The notes under the pieces are model-generated. The model did no database searches. It was not told the origin of the DNA and saw only the letters and a program-made list of their open reading frames with translations. This document shows positions 23,348-29,880 of a stretch of 41,548 bases of DNA, in pieces. Positions within the stretch are counted from its first letter, which is position 1. The number at the start of each line of letters is the position of its first letter. Position numbers and translations under genes: made by a program. Source of the DNA: Fervidifonticultor_A tertius (GTDB lineage Bacteria > Sysuimicrobiota > Sysuimicrobiia > Sysuimicrobiales > Humicultoraceae); the NCBI GenBank assembly GCA_031459235.1, contig JAVKIY010000022.1, positions 1-41,548 of the forward strand, written 5' to 3'.

Positions 23348-25689
23348 GACCCCGCCGCCCCCGCGTGGCGCCGGTCCAGGTCGCGGAACCGGCCGTGCTC
23401 CTTGTGAAAGAACATCTCGATGTCGGCGACCGGGCCGTTGCGGTGCTTGGCGATCCGGATCTCGGCGATGTGCTCGCGCCCCTCGGCCTTCGCCTTGTTC
23501 TGGTCGTAGTACTCCTCGCGGTAGATGAAGATCACCAGGTCGGCGACCTGTTCGAGCTCGCCACTCTCGCGGAGATGCGAGAGCTGCGGCCGCCGGCTCC
23601 CCGTCACCTCCACCACCCGCGAGAGCTGCGAGATCGCGATGATCGGGATGTTCAGCTCCTTCGCGAGCGACTTGATCCCGCGCGCGATCTCGGAGACCTC
23701 CTGCGTGCGGTTCTCCGACCGCTTATACGACTGCATCATCTGCAGGTAGTCGATGATGATGAGCCCCAGCCCGTGCTCCGCCTTCAGCTTGCGCGCCTTC
23801 GCGCGCATCTCGATGGCGGTGACGTTCGCCGAGTCGTCGATGAAGATCGGCGCCTCGGAAAGCCGACCCATCGCCTCGGCCAGGCGCGGCCAGTCGGCGT
23901 CCGTCAGGTACCCGGTGCGCAGGCGCGAGGAGTCCACCTGGGCCTCGCTGCACAGCATCCGCTGAACGAGCTGCTCTTTGTTGGTCTCCAGGCTGAAGAC
24001 CGCCACGGGCACCCGGTGGGCGAGCGCGGCGTGCTGCGCGATGTTGAGCGCGAACGTCGTGTTGTGCACGCACACGTCGTTCGCCACGAAGTTGTGGAGC
24101 TCGGGCACGGTGAGGTCGTAGACCTGGAAGGCGCCGGTCGCCTCGATCGCCACGACCTCCTCCCACATAACGTCGATCTCCTCCAGCAGCGAGCGCTGCG
24201 CGTTGCGCGCCCAGCGCCGCAACCGCTCCCACCCGAAGATGCCGGTCTCGCGCACGAGCGCGAGCGTGGCACTCACGCCGAGTGTGAGCGTCGCGCCGTC
24301 GCGGACGGCCGGCGCGCCGAACCGCAGCAGCAGGTGCGCCACGGCGCGCGCCAGCCGCGTCGAGGACAGCGTCAACCGGACCTGATAGCCGTCGCCGTGC
24401 TCGACGACCTCGGCGAGCGCGCCCAGCAGGCGGTTGAGGAAGAGCGCCAGCTTCTCGCGCCGTAGCGTGTAGACCACCTGTGGCAGGGCGCGAATCGCCG
24501 CGGGCTGCGCGAGCTCGGGGTAGCGCATGGTCAGGTCGGCGACCGCCATCCCGCCCTCGGCGCCGCCGCCGATACCCGACTGCGCCACAGGCCGGCCCCG
24601 TGCCGCGGCCAGGATCGCCTCGGCGGCCGCGGCGGCATCGGCGAAGTCCTCGGCGACCCGCGGGCTGGCGGGCAGGCGGCCGCTGCACAGGTAGGCGAGC
24701 AGCTTCACCTCGTGGTCGGGCGGCTCCATGCGGCCGAAGACCGGCAGGCGCCGGGGCACCGCGATAAGCGTACCAGGCTCCAGCGCCGCCAGCGGCTGCC
24801 ACCCCGAGGGGGTCAGGAACGGGTGCGTCAACGTGGTCTCGACCTCGCGGCCGCCGCTGGTGCGGAGCCGGAAGACAGGCTTGATGCCGTCGTCCACGAA
24901 CCGGCTCGGCGCAGCCGGCCGGAACCGGTGCGCGGCGTCCAGCGCGAACAGCGTCGCCCGACCCGCGGCCACCATCTCCTGGATGGTGCGCACCTCGCCG
25001 GTGGCGGCGTCCACCACCTCGGCGTCGAACTTCAGGCACTTGCCCATGGACGGCCGCGCGGCCAGGATGATCAGATCGGCCGGCTGGAGACCCGAGGTGA
25101 GCTTGTCGAGTTCGGCGAACCCCGTGGGCACGCCGGTCACCATGCCCTTGTCGCGGTAGCGCTGGTCGATGCGCTCGAAGCTCTCGCGCAGGATCTCCGG
25201 CAGCGGCACGAAGTCCTGCCCCATGCGCCGGCTGGCGATGCCGAAGACGAGCTTCTCGGCCTGGTCCACCAGCACCTCGACGTCCTGGTCCTCGCGGAAG
25301 CCCATGCCGACGATCTGCGTGCCGGCGGTGATCATCTGGCGCAGCATGGACTTCTGCACCACGAGCCGCGCGTAGTACTCCACGTTGGCCGCCGTCGGCA
25401 CCACGTGCAGCAGCGACGTCACGTACGTTGCGCCGCCCACGTCGTCGAGGAGACCGCGGGCGCGCAGGCGGTCGGTCACGCTGATGAGATCGGCGGGCTC
25501 GCCGCGCTCGAACAGCTCGGCGATGACCTCGAAGATGCGGCGGTGGGCGTCGCGGTAGAAGTCCTCGGGCCGGACGATCTCCACGACGCGCGCGATGGCG
25601 TCGCGCTCGAGGAGCATGGACCCGAGCACGCTCTGCTCCGCCTCCAGGTTTTGGGGCGGGACTCGATCGACCGGCGGGCCGACGCTCAT
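23344..25689 (-). CDS. dnaB: Replicative DNA helicase DnaB with in-frame intein
   Basis: A 781-residue precursor; removal of a 326-residue intein (residues 218-543) leaves a 455-residue helicase, normal for DnaB. The N-terminal domain begins with PPQNLEAEQSVLGSMLL. The RecA-like domain has TGFAELDKLTSGLQPADLII and a Walker A of ARPSMGK joined to TTFALN after splicing. Walker B is IIIDYLQMM, and the C-terminal motif is LRESGELEQVADLVIFIYR. DnaB unwinds DNA ahead of the fork as a hexamer. The ATG at 25689 has CAGGAGC before it. Although it follows the rpsF-rplI genes on the same strand, it has its own promoter with a LexA-type box in the spacer. Without splicing the Walker A motif is split and the helicase should be inactive. 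Confidence 0.97.
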   Translation of the reverse strand: MSVGPPVDRVPPQNLEAEQSVLGSMLLERDAIARVVEIVRPEDFYRDAHRRIFEVIAELFERGEPADLISVTDRLRARGLLDDVGGATYVTSLLHVVPTAANVEYYARLVVQKSMLRQMITAGTQIVGMGFREDQDVEVLVDQAEKLVFGIASRRMGQDFVPLPEILRESFERIDQRYRDKGMVTGVPTGFAELDKLTSGLQPADLIILAARPSMGKCLKFDAEVVDAATGEVRTIQEMVAAGRATLFALDAAHRFRPAAPSRFVDDGIKPVFRLRTSGGREVETTLTHPFLTPSGWQPLAALEPGTLIAVPRRLPVFGRMEPPDHEVKLLAYLCSGRLPASPRVAEDFADAAAAAEAILAAARGRPVAQSGIGGGAEGGMAVADLTMRYPELAQPAAIRALPQVVYTLRREKLALFLNRLLGALAEVVEHGDGYQVRLTLSSTRLARAVAHLLLRFGAPAVRDGATLTLGVSATLALVRETGIFGWERLRRWARNAQRSLLEEIDVMWEEVVAIEATGAFQVYDLTVPELHNFVANDVCVHNTTFALNIAQHAALAHRVPVAVFSLETNKEQLVQRMLCSEAQVDSSRLRTGYLTDADWPRLAEAMGRLSEAPIFIDDSANVTAIEMRAKARKLKAEHGLGLIIIDYLQMMQSYKRSENRTQEVSEIARGIKSLAKELNIPIIAISQLSRVVEVTGSRRPQLSHLRESGELEQVADLVIFIYREEYYDQNKAKAEGREHIAEIRIAKHRNGPVADIEMFFHKEHGRFRDLDRRHAGAAGS
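24061..25038 (-). other. Class 1 intein in DnaB, decayed LAGLIDADG region
   Basis: A 326-residue intein sits between Lys and Thr of the Walker A motif. Intein residue 1 is Cys (CLKFDAEVVD). Block B is TTLTHPFLTPSGW with the TxxH motif, and block F/G ends VYDLTVPELHNFVANDVCVHN minus one (the last pair is His-Asn), followed by extein Thr. All residues needed for standard splicing are present. The middle (about 105-275) looks like a remnant of a LAGLIDADG homing endonuclease: EVKLLAYLCSGRLPAS stands where LLGYLxGDG is usual and LALFLNRLLGALAEV where an active helix with acidic end is expected. A well-kept STRLARAVAHLLLRFG follows. The catalytic acids appear lost, so splicing is probably kept but homing lost. 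Confidence 0.93.
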
Positions 25690-25721
25690 GGCAGCTCCTG
25701 CGCTGGGATCCGGCGCCTCCA

Positions 25722-25750
25722 AGTATACGAACATACGTTCGCTATTGCAA
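25722..25750 (-). promoter_or_regulatory. Promoter of dnaB
   Basis: On the minus strand TTGCAA (25745-25750), a spacer of exactly 17 bases and TATACT (25722-25727) precede dnaB; transcription should start about 26 bases before the ATG. The whole spacer is taken up by the LexA-type box. Confidence 0.7.
25728..25741. promoter_or_regulatory. LexA (SOS/Cheo) box in the dnaB promoter
   Basis: CGAACATACGTTCG matches the Gram-positive/actinobacterial SOS box CGAACRNRYGTTYG at every position. It lies between the -10 and -35 boxes of the dnaB promoter, the usual place for LexA repression. It is the only such 14-mer I find in the window. Confidence 0.75.
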
Positions 25751-25921
25751 GTCTTGCCTTCCCGCGCCGGGCGGGGTTCTGACGAAGGGATCGCACCCTG
25801 CAATCTTTCCCGTGGCGGCCTGTGGCTTTCCTTCGGGACGACCTGGGGACAACCCCGACTTTCGGGAGCATTCGCCGGGGATTCGTACGTGCGCTCCCTG
25901 GGGACGAGCGGCGGATTACGG

Positions 25922-25930
25922 TGTGGACAA
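25922..25930 (-). promoter_or_regulatory. DnaA-box-like site between rplI and dnaB
   Basis: TTGTCCACA on the minus strand equals the DnaA box form favoured by GC-rich bacteria. Two weaker copies in the same orientation (TTGTCCCCA at 25844-25852, TCGTCCCCA at 25899-25907) lie nearby. The 245-base gap between dnaB and rplI otherwise holds only the dnaB promoter. One good box is thin evidence. Confidence 0.3.
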
Positions 25931-25934
25931 CCTG

Positions 25935-26381
25935 TCAGCGCGTGGCGATGACGTTGAGGTCCACGTGCACGACGACACCCGGGGCCACCCGGACCGGCAC
26001 CTGGTAGAACCCCTCGACGCGGATCGGCTCCTCCAGTTCGATCTGCTTGCGCGTGATGGCAAACCCCCTGGCGGCCAGTGCCTCGGCCACCTGCTGCGGG
26101 GTCACCGAGCCGAAGAGCCGCCCGCCCTCGCCCGCGCGACCGCGGACCTCGAGCACGAGCCCCTTGAGACGCGCCACCAGCTCGTCGGTCTCGGAGCGCT
26201 GCCGCTCGAGGCGCCGCTGCTCGGCCTGCTTGCGACCGGCGAGCGACCGCACCGCGCCCTCGCTGGCGGGCATCGCCAGTCCGCGCGGGATCAGGTAGTT
26301 GCGGGCGTGGCCGTCCTTGACCTCCTTGACCTCGCCGGCGGCGCCGGTGCCGGGGACGTCCTTCAGGAGAATGACCTTCAC
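25935..26381 (-). CDS. rplI: 50S ribosomal protein L9
   Basis: 148 residues, the standard length. The N-terminal domain MKVILLKDVPGTGAAGEVKE with VKDGHARNYLIPRGLA binds 23S rRNA. The long connecting helix is Arg/Glu/Gln-rich (about 45-78), and the C-terminal domain starts near GRLFGSVTPQQVAEAL. The GTG start at 26381 overlaps the DUF2232 stop (GTGA), so translation is coupled to that membrane protein. Gene order DUF2232-rplI matches Firmicutes-like genomes. It is followed by an independently promoted dnaB. Confidence 0.98.
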   Translation of the reverse strand: MKVILLKDVPGTGAAGEVKEVKDGHARNYLIPRGLAMPASEGAVRSLAGRKQAEQRRLERQRSETDELVARLKGLVLEVRGRAGEGGRLFGSVTPQQVAEALAARGFAITRKQIELEEPIRVEGFYQVPVRVAPGVVVHVDLNVIATR

Positions 26382-27415
26382 GGCTTGGCCTCCCGCATCG
26401 TGGTCCGCGGCACGCCCCAACGCTCGCGCACCTTCAGGGTGGAGTCGAGGACCCCGAGGACGAGCGCCGCCACGCTGAGCGCCGGCACGGCGAAGACCAT
26501 GAAGATCAGCAGCGCCTGCCCCAACCGGCCGAACCCGTAGTTGCCGATGATCACCCAGCCGGCGACAAGCCCCTGGAAGACGAACAGGCTCTGCGTCGCC
26601 AGGAAGAGCCCCAGCGCGGCGCTTGCCAGCGGCGAGCGGACCGCGCTCAGGGCGTCGAGCCCGCCGGGCTCCGGCGTCGGCGCGGTGGCCCCGCCGCCCT
26701 GCGCCGAGAGCGCGAGCAGCAGGTAGCTGAGCGGAATGAGCCAGACGGCGACCGCCGGGACCCGCCAGGTCCGCAGCGGCGGCAGCGCCGGCCACCGGTA
26801 CCCGAACCGCTGCAGCACGCGCCGGCCGACCTCGTAGTTCAGCCACGCGGCGAACAGCGCGCCGAAGACCAGCGTCCACGGCAGCAGGTACGGCATGAGG
26901 CGTGCCGCCTGCTGCATCTGCGTCGTCGCCTGCGTGATCTGCTCGGGCGAGAACCCGAGGCGTGTGTAGAGATCGGCGGCCATCGCGACGCTGCGCTCCA
27001 TCGTGCGCGCCATCTCGTCGACGCTGATGCGGCCGCCGCCCATCAGCCCCAGGAAGTTGAGGATGATGGAGATGAACGAGACCACGCCCGCGACGACCAC
27101 GGTGCGCGCCGCCGGCCAGCCACGCTGTGCCCCCACGCCCAGCACGACGCCCATCGGCGCGAATGAGATCAAAATGGCCAGGCCCACCAGCGGGCCGGCC
27201 AGCATCGCGCCCACGAACGTGGCCGCGACCGCGGCGAGCACCGCGGTGCGGAAGCCGTGCCGGATGACGAGGACCGCGAGTGGGAGGGGGCACAGCCAGG
27301 CCGTGGCCACGCCCAGCAGCGGCAGGTAGCGCGTGGCAATGGCAAAGAGAGCCACCAGGGCGGCCAGGATCGCGCCCTCGGTCAGCCCCTGGGTGCGCAG
27401 ACCTCGTACAGCCAT
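26378..27415 (-). CDS. DUF2232 (YybS-like) membrane protein
   Basis: A 345-residue integral membrane protein of the DUF2232/YybS family, with about eight hydrophobic segments: four before and four after a cytosolic or loop region near residues 130-165 (DEMARTMERSVAMAADLYTR). The family is typically found between rpsR and rplI in Firmicutes and relatives; its function is not established, though the fold resembles small S-component-like transporters. ATG at 27415 lies 30 bases after the rpsR stop, and the TGA overlaps the rplI start. It is therefore expressed as part of the ribosomal-protein operon. Confidence 0.88.
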   Translation of the reverse strand: MAVRGLRTQGLTEGAILAALVALFAIATRYLPLLGVATAWLCPLPLAVLVIRHGFRTAVLAAVAATFVGAMLAGPLVGLAILISFAPMGVVLGVGAQRGWPAARTVVVAGVVSFISIILNFLGLMGGGRISVDEMARTMERSVAMAADLYTRLGFSPEQITQATTQMQQAARLMPYLLPWTLVFGALFAAWLNYEVGRRVLQRFGYRWPALPPLRTWRVPAVAVWLIPLSYLLLALSAQGGGATAPTPEPGGLDALSAVRSPLASAALGLFLATQSLFVFQGLVAGWVIIGNYGFGRLGQALLIFMVFAVPALSVAALVLGVLDSTLKVRERWGVPRTTMREAKP

Positions 27416-27445
27416 CGGCGGGCCGGCCCGCGGCCGGCGTCCTCG

Positions 27446-27691
27446 CTACTCGCCGGTGTACGGCAGCAGCGCCAGCTCGCGCGCGCGCTTGATCGCTACC
27501 GCCAGGAGCCGCTGGTGCCTCGCGCAGTTGCCTGAGACGCGCCGCGGCAGAATCTTACCGCGGTCGGTCACGAACCGGCGCAGCCGCAGCGCGTCCTTGA
27601 AGTCGATCGCCTTCACCTTCTCCGCGCAGAACCCGCAGCTCTTGCGCTTGGGGCGGCGGCCCCTCCACTGCTTCTTCCCACCTTCTGCCAT
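27446..27691 (-). CDS. rpsR: 30S ribosomal protein S18 (zinc-binding form)
   Basis: 81 residues. The core IDFKDALRLRRFVTDRGKIL and LPRRVSGNCARHQRLLAVAI are diagnostic. The N-terminal SCGFC (Cys19, Cys22) with Cys56 and His59 gives a likely zinc site, the metal-binding form of S18. S18 pairs with S6 on the 30S platform. It starts 12 bases after the ssb stop. Confidence 0.98.
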   Translation of the reverse strand: MAEGGKKQWRGRRPKRKSCGFCAEKVKAIDFKDALRLRRFVTDRGKILPRRVSGNCARHQRLLAVAIKRARELALLPYTGE

Positions 27692-27703
27692 GTGTTGCCT
27701 CCG

Positions 27704-28099
27704 TTAGAACGGGACGTCCGCTTCCTGTTCCTCGGCGAACTCCTCGCCCTGCGCCGGGGTGCCCGCGGGCGTGCCGGTCACCTTGCGGTCGAGGAAGCGT
27801 ACGCCGTCGGCCACGACCTCCGCGACCCGGCGCTTCTGGCCGTCCTGAGTCTCGTAGGAGCGGATCTGGAGCCGCCCCTCGACGGCGACGAGCCGGCCCT
27901 TGCTCAAGTGCTGGCTGACCTGTTCGGCCAGCTTGCGCCACGCGACGATGTCGATGAAGTCGGTATCGCGCTCGCCCTGCTGGTTGGTGAACGGCCGGTC
28001 CACGGCCAGGGTGAACTGCGCGACCGGCTGGCCGCTCGGCACGTAGCGGAGCTCCGGGTCGCGGGTCAGGCGCCCGATGAGGATGATGCGGTTGAGCAC
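27704..28099 (-). CDS. ssb: Single-stranded DNA-binding protein
   Basis: A 131-residue SSB with one OB fold (residues 1-105). It begins MLNRIILIGRLTRDPELRYV and includes FIDIVAWRKLAEQVSQHLSK and GRLQIRSYE. A short acidic linker follows and the partner-binding tip DVPF ends the protein. It binds single-stranded DNA as a tetramer and recruits replication and repair proteins through the tip. It sits between rpsF (23 bases upstream) and rpsR (12 bases downstream), the classical arrangement. The linker is short compared with model SSBs. Confidence 0.98.
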   Translation of the reverse strand: MLNRIILIGRLTRDPELRYVPSGQPVAQFTLAVDRPFTNQQGERDTDFIDIVAWRKLAEQVSQHLSKGRLVAVEGRLQIRSYETQDGQKRRVAEVVADGVRFLDRKVTGTPAGTPAQGEEFAEEQEADVPF

Positions 28100-28122
28100 G
28101 ACGCTCCCTCCCTCCGACGACG

Positions 28123-28539
28123 CTACGCCTGTGGGGTCTGGGCCGGCGGGGCCGCCTCCGGCGCAAGCGCGGCCGGCGGGGCCGGGGGAGCGGCGGCTGC
28201 TGGAGCGTCGCCGGCGGCCGCCACGGCGGCCGAGGCCGGCTTCTGGGCGATGGGACCGACGGCCAGGGTGATGGACGCGCGCAGCACGTCCTCCATGATC
28301 TTGAGAGCGTGCCGAATCTCCGGGATGCGGTCGCCGGGCGAGGCGAACCGCGTGAAGACGTAGTGCCCCTCGCGGTAGCGCTGAATGGGATAGGCCATCC
28401 GGCGCTTGCCCCAGGGCTCGGTGTGCTCGATCGCCACGCCTTGCTCGTTCAGGCGCTGGGTGACCCGCTCGACGACGGCCGCCAGTACCTCGGCTTCGAG
28501 GTCGGGCCTCACGATGTAGACGAGATCATAGCTGGGCAA
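28123..28539 (-). CDS. rpsF: 30S ribosomal protein S6, TTG start
   Basis: 138 residues. The S6 core PSYDLVYIVRPDLEAEVL, EPWGKRRMAYPIQRYREGHY and RHALKIMEDVLRASI covers residues 2-100. A low-complexity Ala/Pro tail of about 38 residues follows and is probably disordered. The start is taken as TTG at 28539, because the conserved S6 N-terminus begins there and AGGAGGAGGGG lies six bases before it. No ATG or GTG occurs close by, and the in-frame region upstream is Pro/Arg-rich leader. First gene of the rpsF-ssb-rpsR-DUF2232-rplI operon. Confidence 0.95.
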   Translation of the reverse strand: MPSYDLVYIVRPDLEAEVLAAVVERVTQRLNEQGVAIEHTEPWGKRRMAYPIQRYREGHYVFTRFASPGDRIPEIRHALKIMEDVLRASITLAVGPIAQKPASAAVAAAGDAPAAAAPPAPPAALAPEAAPPAQTPQA

Positions 28540-28670
28540 CGGCTTCCCCTCCTCCTGTGGACTCCCGGCCGGTCTCCCGGCCGGGGGGCGTCTGCCCGCG
28601 GCCCTCCCTCGCGACGGGCGTCCGGGGAGGGCAGGAGGAACGCGCGGCTCCTCCGCGCGCTCGACAAGCG
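28540..28670 (-). promoter_or_regulatory. Structured leader of the rpsF operon
   Basis: About 130 bases between the inferred transcription start and the rpsF start. It can form a 7-bp hairpin CGCGCGG-AGGAG-CCGCGCG (28641-28659) and an 8-bp hairpin CCGGCCGG closed by a GAGA tetraloop (28565-28584), plus GC-rich pairing between. S6:S18-binding leaders are known before rpsF in several bacteria; whether this one carries that exact motif is not certain. Confidence 0.45.
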
Positions 28671-28676
28671 ACGCCA

Positions 28677-28705
28677 ATTCTACCATCGGCGGGGGAGGGG
28701 CACAA
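28677..28705 (-). promoter_or_regulatory. Promoter of the rpsF operon
   Basis: On the minus strand TTGTGC (28700-28705), a 17-base spacer and TAGAAT (28677-28682) lie in the gap between ychF and rpsF. The spacing is ideal and the -10 has five of six bases. Transcription would start about 130 bases before rpsF. Confidence 0.6.
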
Positions 28706-28740
28706 GTACGGGGGGTGCTCGGCATGTGTTCACCTCTCTC

Positions 28741-29835
28741 CTACACCGCGAATCGGAACGTTACGACATCTCCGTCCGCCACCACGTAGTCGCGCCCCTC
28801 CACCCGCACGGCGCCATGCTCCCGCGCCGCCTGCAGGCTCCCCTCGGCCACCAGCGCCTCCCATCCGATGACTTCTGCCCGCACGAATCCCCGCTGCATG
28901 TCGGTGTGGATCTTGCCCGCGGCCTCGACCGCGGTCGTGCCGCGCGGGGCGGGCCAGGCCCGCACCTCGTTCGAGAGCACCGTGAAGAAGCTCACCAGGT
29001 CTAATAGCGCGTAGCTCGCCTGGATCAGCCGCGGCAGGCCGGGCTCGCGCAGGCCAACCGCCTCCAGGTAGGCACGCGCGTCCTCCTCCGAGAGGTCGCC
29101 GAGCTCGGCCTCCAGCCGCGCCGCCAGCGCCACGAACCCGGCACCCTGCCGGTCGGCCAGGGCACGGAGCGCGCGGGCGTGGGCGCCGCCAGCGGGCAGG
29201 TCGCCCTCGCCCACGTTGGCGACGTAGAGCACGGGCTTGGCGGTGAGCAGCCGCAGGTCGCGCACGATCTCGCGCGCGGGCTCTTCGACCGCGAGGCGGC
29301 GAGCGGGCGTCCCGGTCGCCAGACCCTGCTCCAGGCGCTGCAGGGCGGCGACCTGCTCCTTCGCATGGGCGTCGCCGGTCTTCGCGCGCGTCGCGGCGGC
29401 CGCACGGGCGCGAGCCACCGACTCCAGGTCGGCCGCCGCCAGCTCGGTCTCCACGATCTCGGCATCGCGCACGGGGTTCAGATCGCCCTCGACCATCGCC
29501 ACGTCACCGGCGGTGAAGCAGCGCACGACGTGCACGACCGCGTCCACCTCGCGGATGTGGGCCAGGAACCGGTTGCCCAGACCCTCGCCCTTCGACGCGC
29601 CGCGCACGAGCCCGGCGATGTCGATGAAGCGGATGGTCGCGGGGACCACGCGCTCGGGCCGCAGGACGCGCGCCAGGGCCTCCAGGCGCGGATCGGGCAC
29701 CGGCACGTGACCCAGGTTGGGGTCAATGGTGGTAAACGGGTAGGAAGCGACCGTCGCGCCGCCGCGCGTGAGCGCGTTGAAGAGCGTGGATTTGCCGGCA
29801 TTGGGCAGGCCGACCAGACCGAGGGCCAGGCTCAT
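28741..29835 (-). CDS. ychF: Redox-regulated ATPase YchF (Obg-related)
   Basis: A 364-residue P-loop NTPase of the Obg-HflX family. G1 is GLPNAGKST, G3 is DIAGLV, and G4 is the YchF-type VANVGE in place of NKxD, which shifts specificity to ATP. A helical domain and a C-terminal TGS domain (KIHTDMQRGFVRAEVIGW) follow. YchF associates with ribosomes and modulates translation and oxidative-stress response. ATG at 29835 begins the family's MSLALGLVG. It follows the GAF-GGDEF gene by 45 bases and precedes the rpsF promoter, in the order seen around ychF-rpsF in Bacillus. Confidence 0.97.
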   Translation of the reverse strand: MSLALGLVGLPNAGKSTLFNALTRGGATVASYPFTTIDPNLGHVPVPDPRLEALARVLRPERVVPATIRFIDIAGLVRGASKGEGLGNRFLAHIREVDAVVHVVRCFTAGDVAMVEGDLNPVRDAEIVETELAAADLESVARARAAAATRAKTGDAHAKEQVAALQRLEQGLATGTPARRLAVEEPAREIVRDLRLLTAKPVLYVANVGEGDLPAGGAHARALRALADRQGAGFVALAARLEAELGDLSEEDARAYLEAVGLREPGLPRLIQASYALLDLVSFFTVLSNEVRAWPAPRGTTAVEAAGKIHTDMQRGFVRAEVIGWEALVAEGSLQAAREHGAVRVEGRDYVVADGDVVTFRFAV

Positions 29836-29880
29836 CCGCGTGGGCGGGAGCGCCGTCCCCGCGGCGCGCCCCACATGCTC

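Noticed and set aside
25751..25934. A replication origin between rplI and dnaB
   Set aside because: Only one good DnaA box and no AT-rich unwinding stretch; too little for an origin, kept only as a low-interest DnaA-box note.
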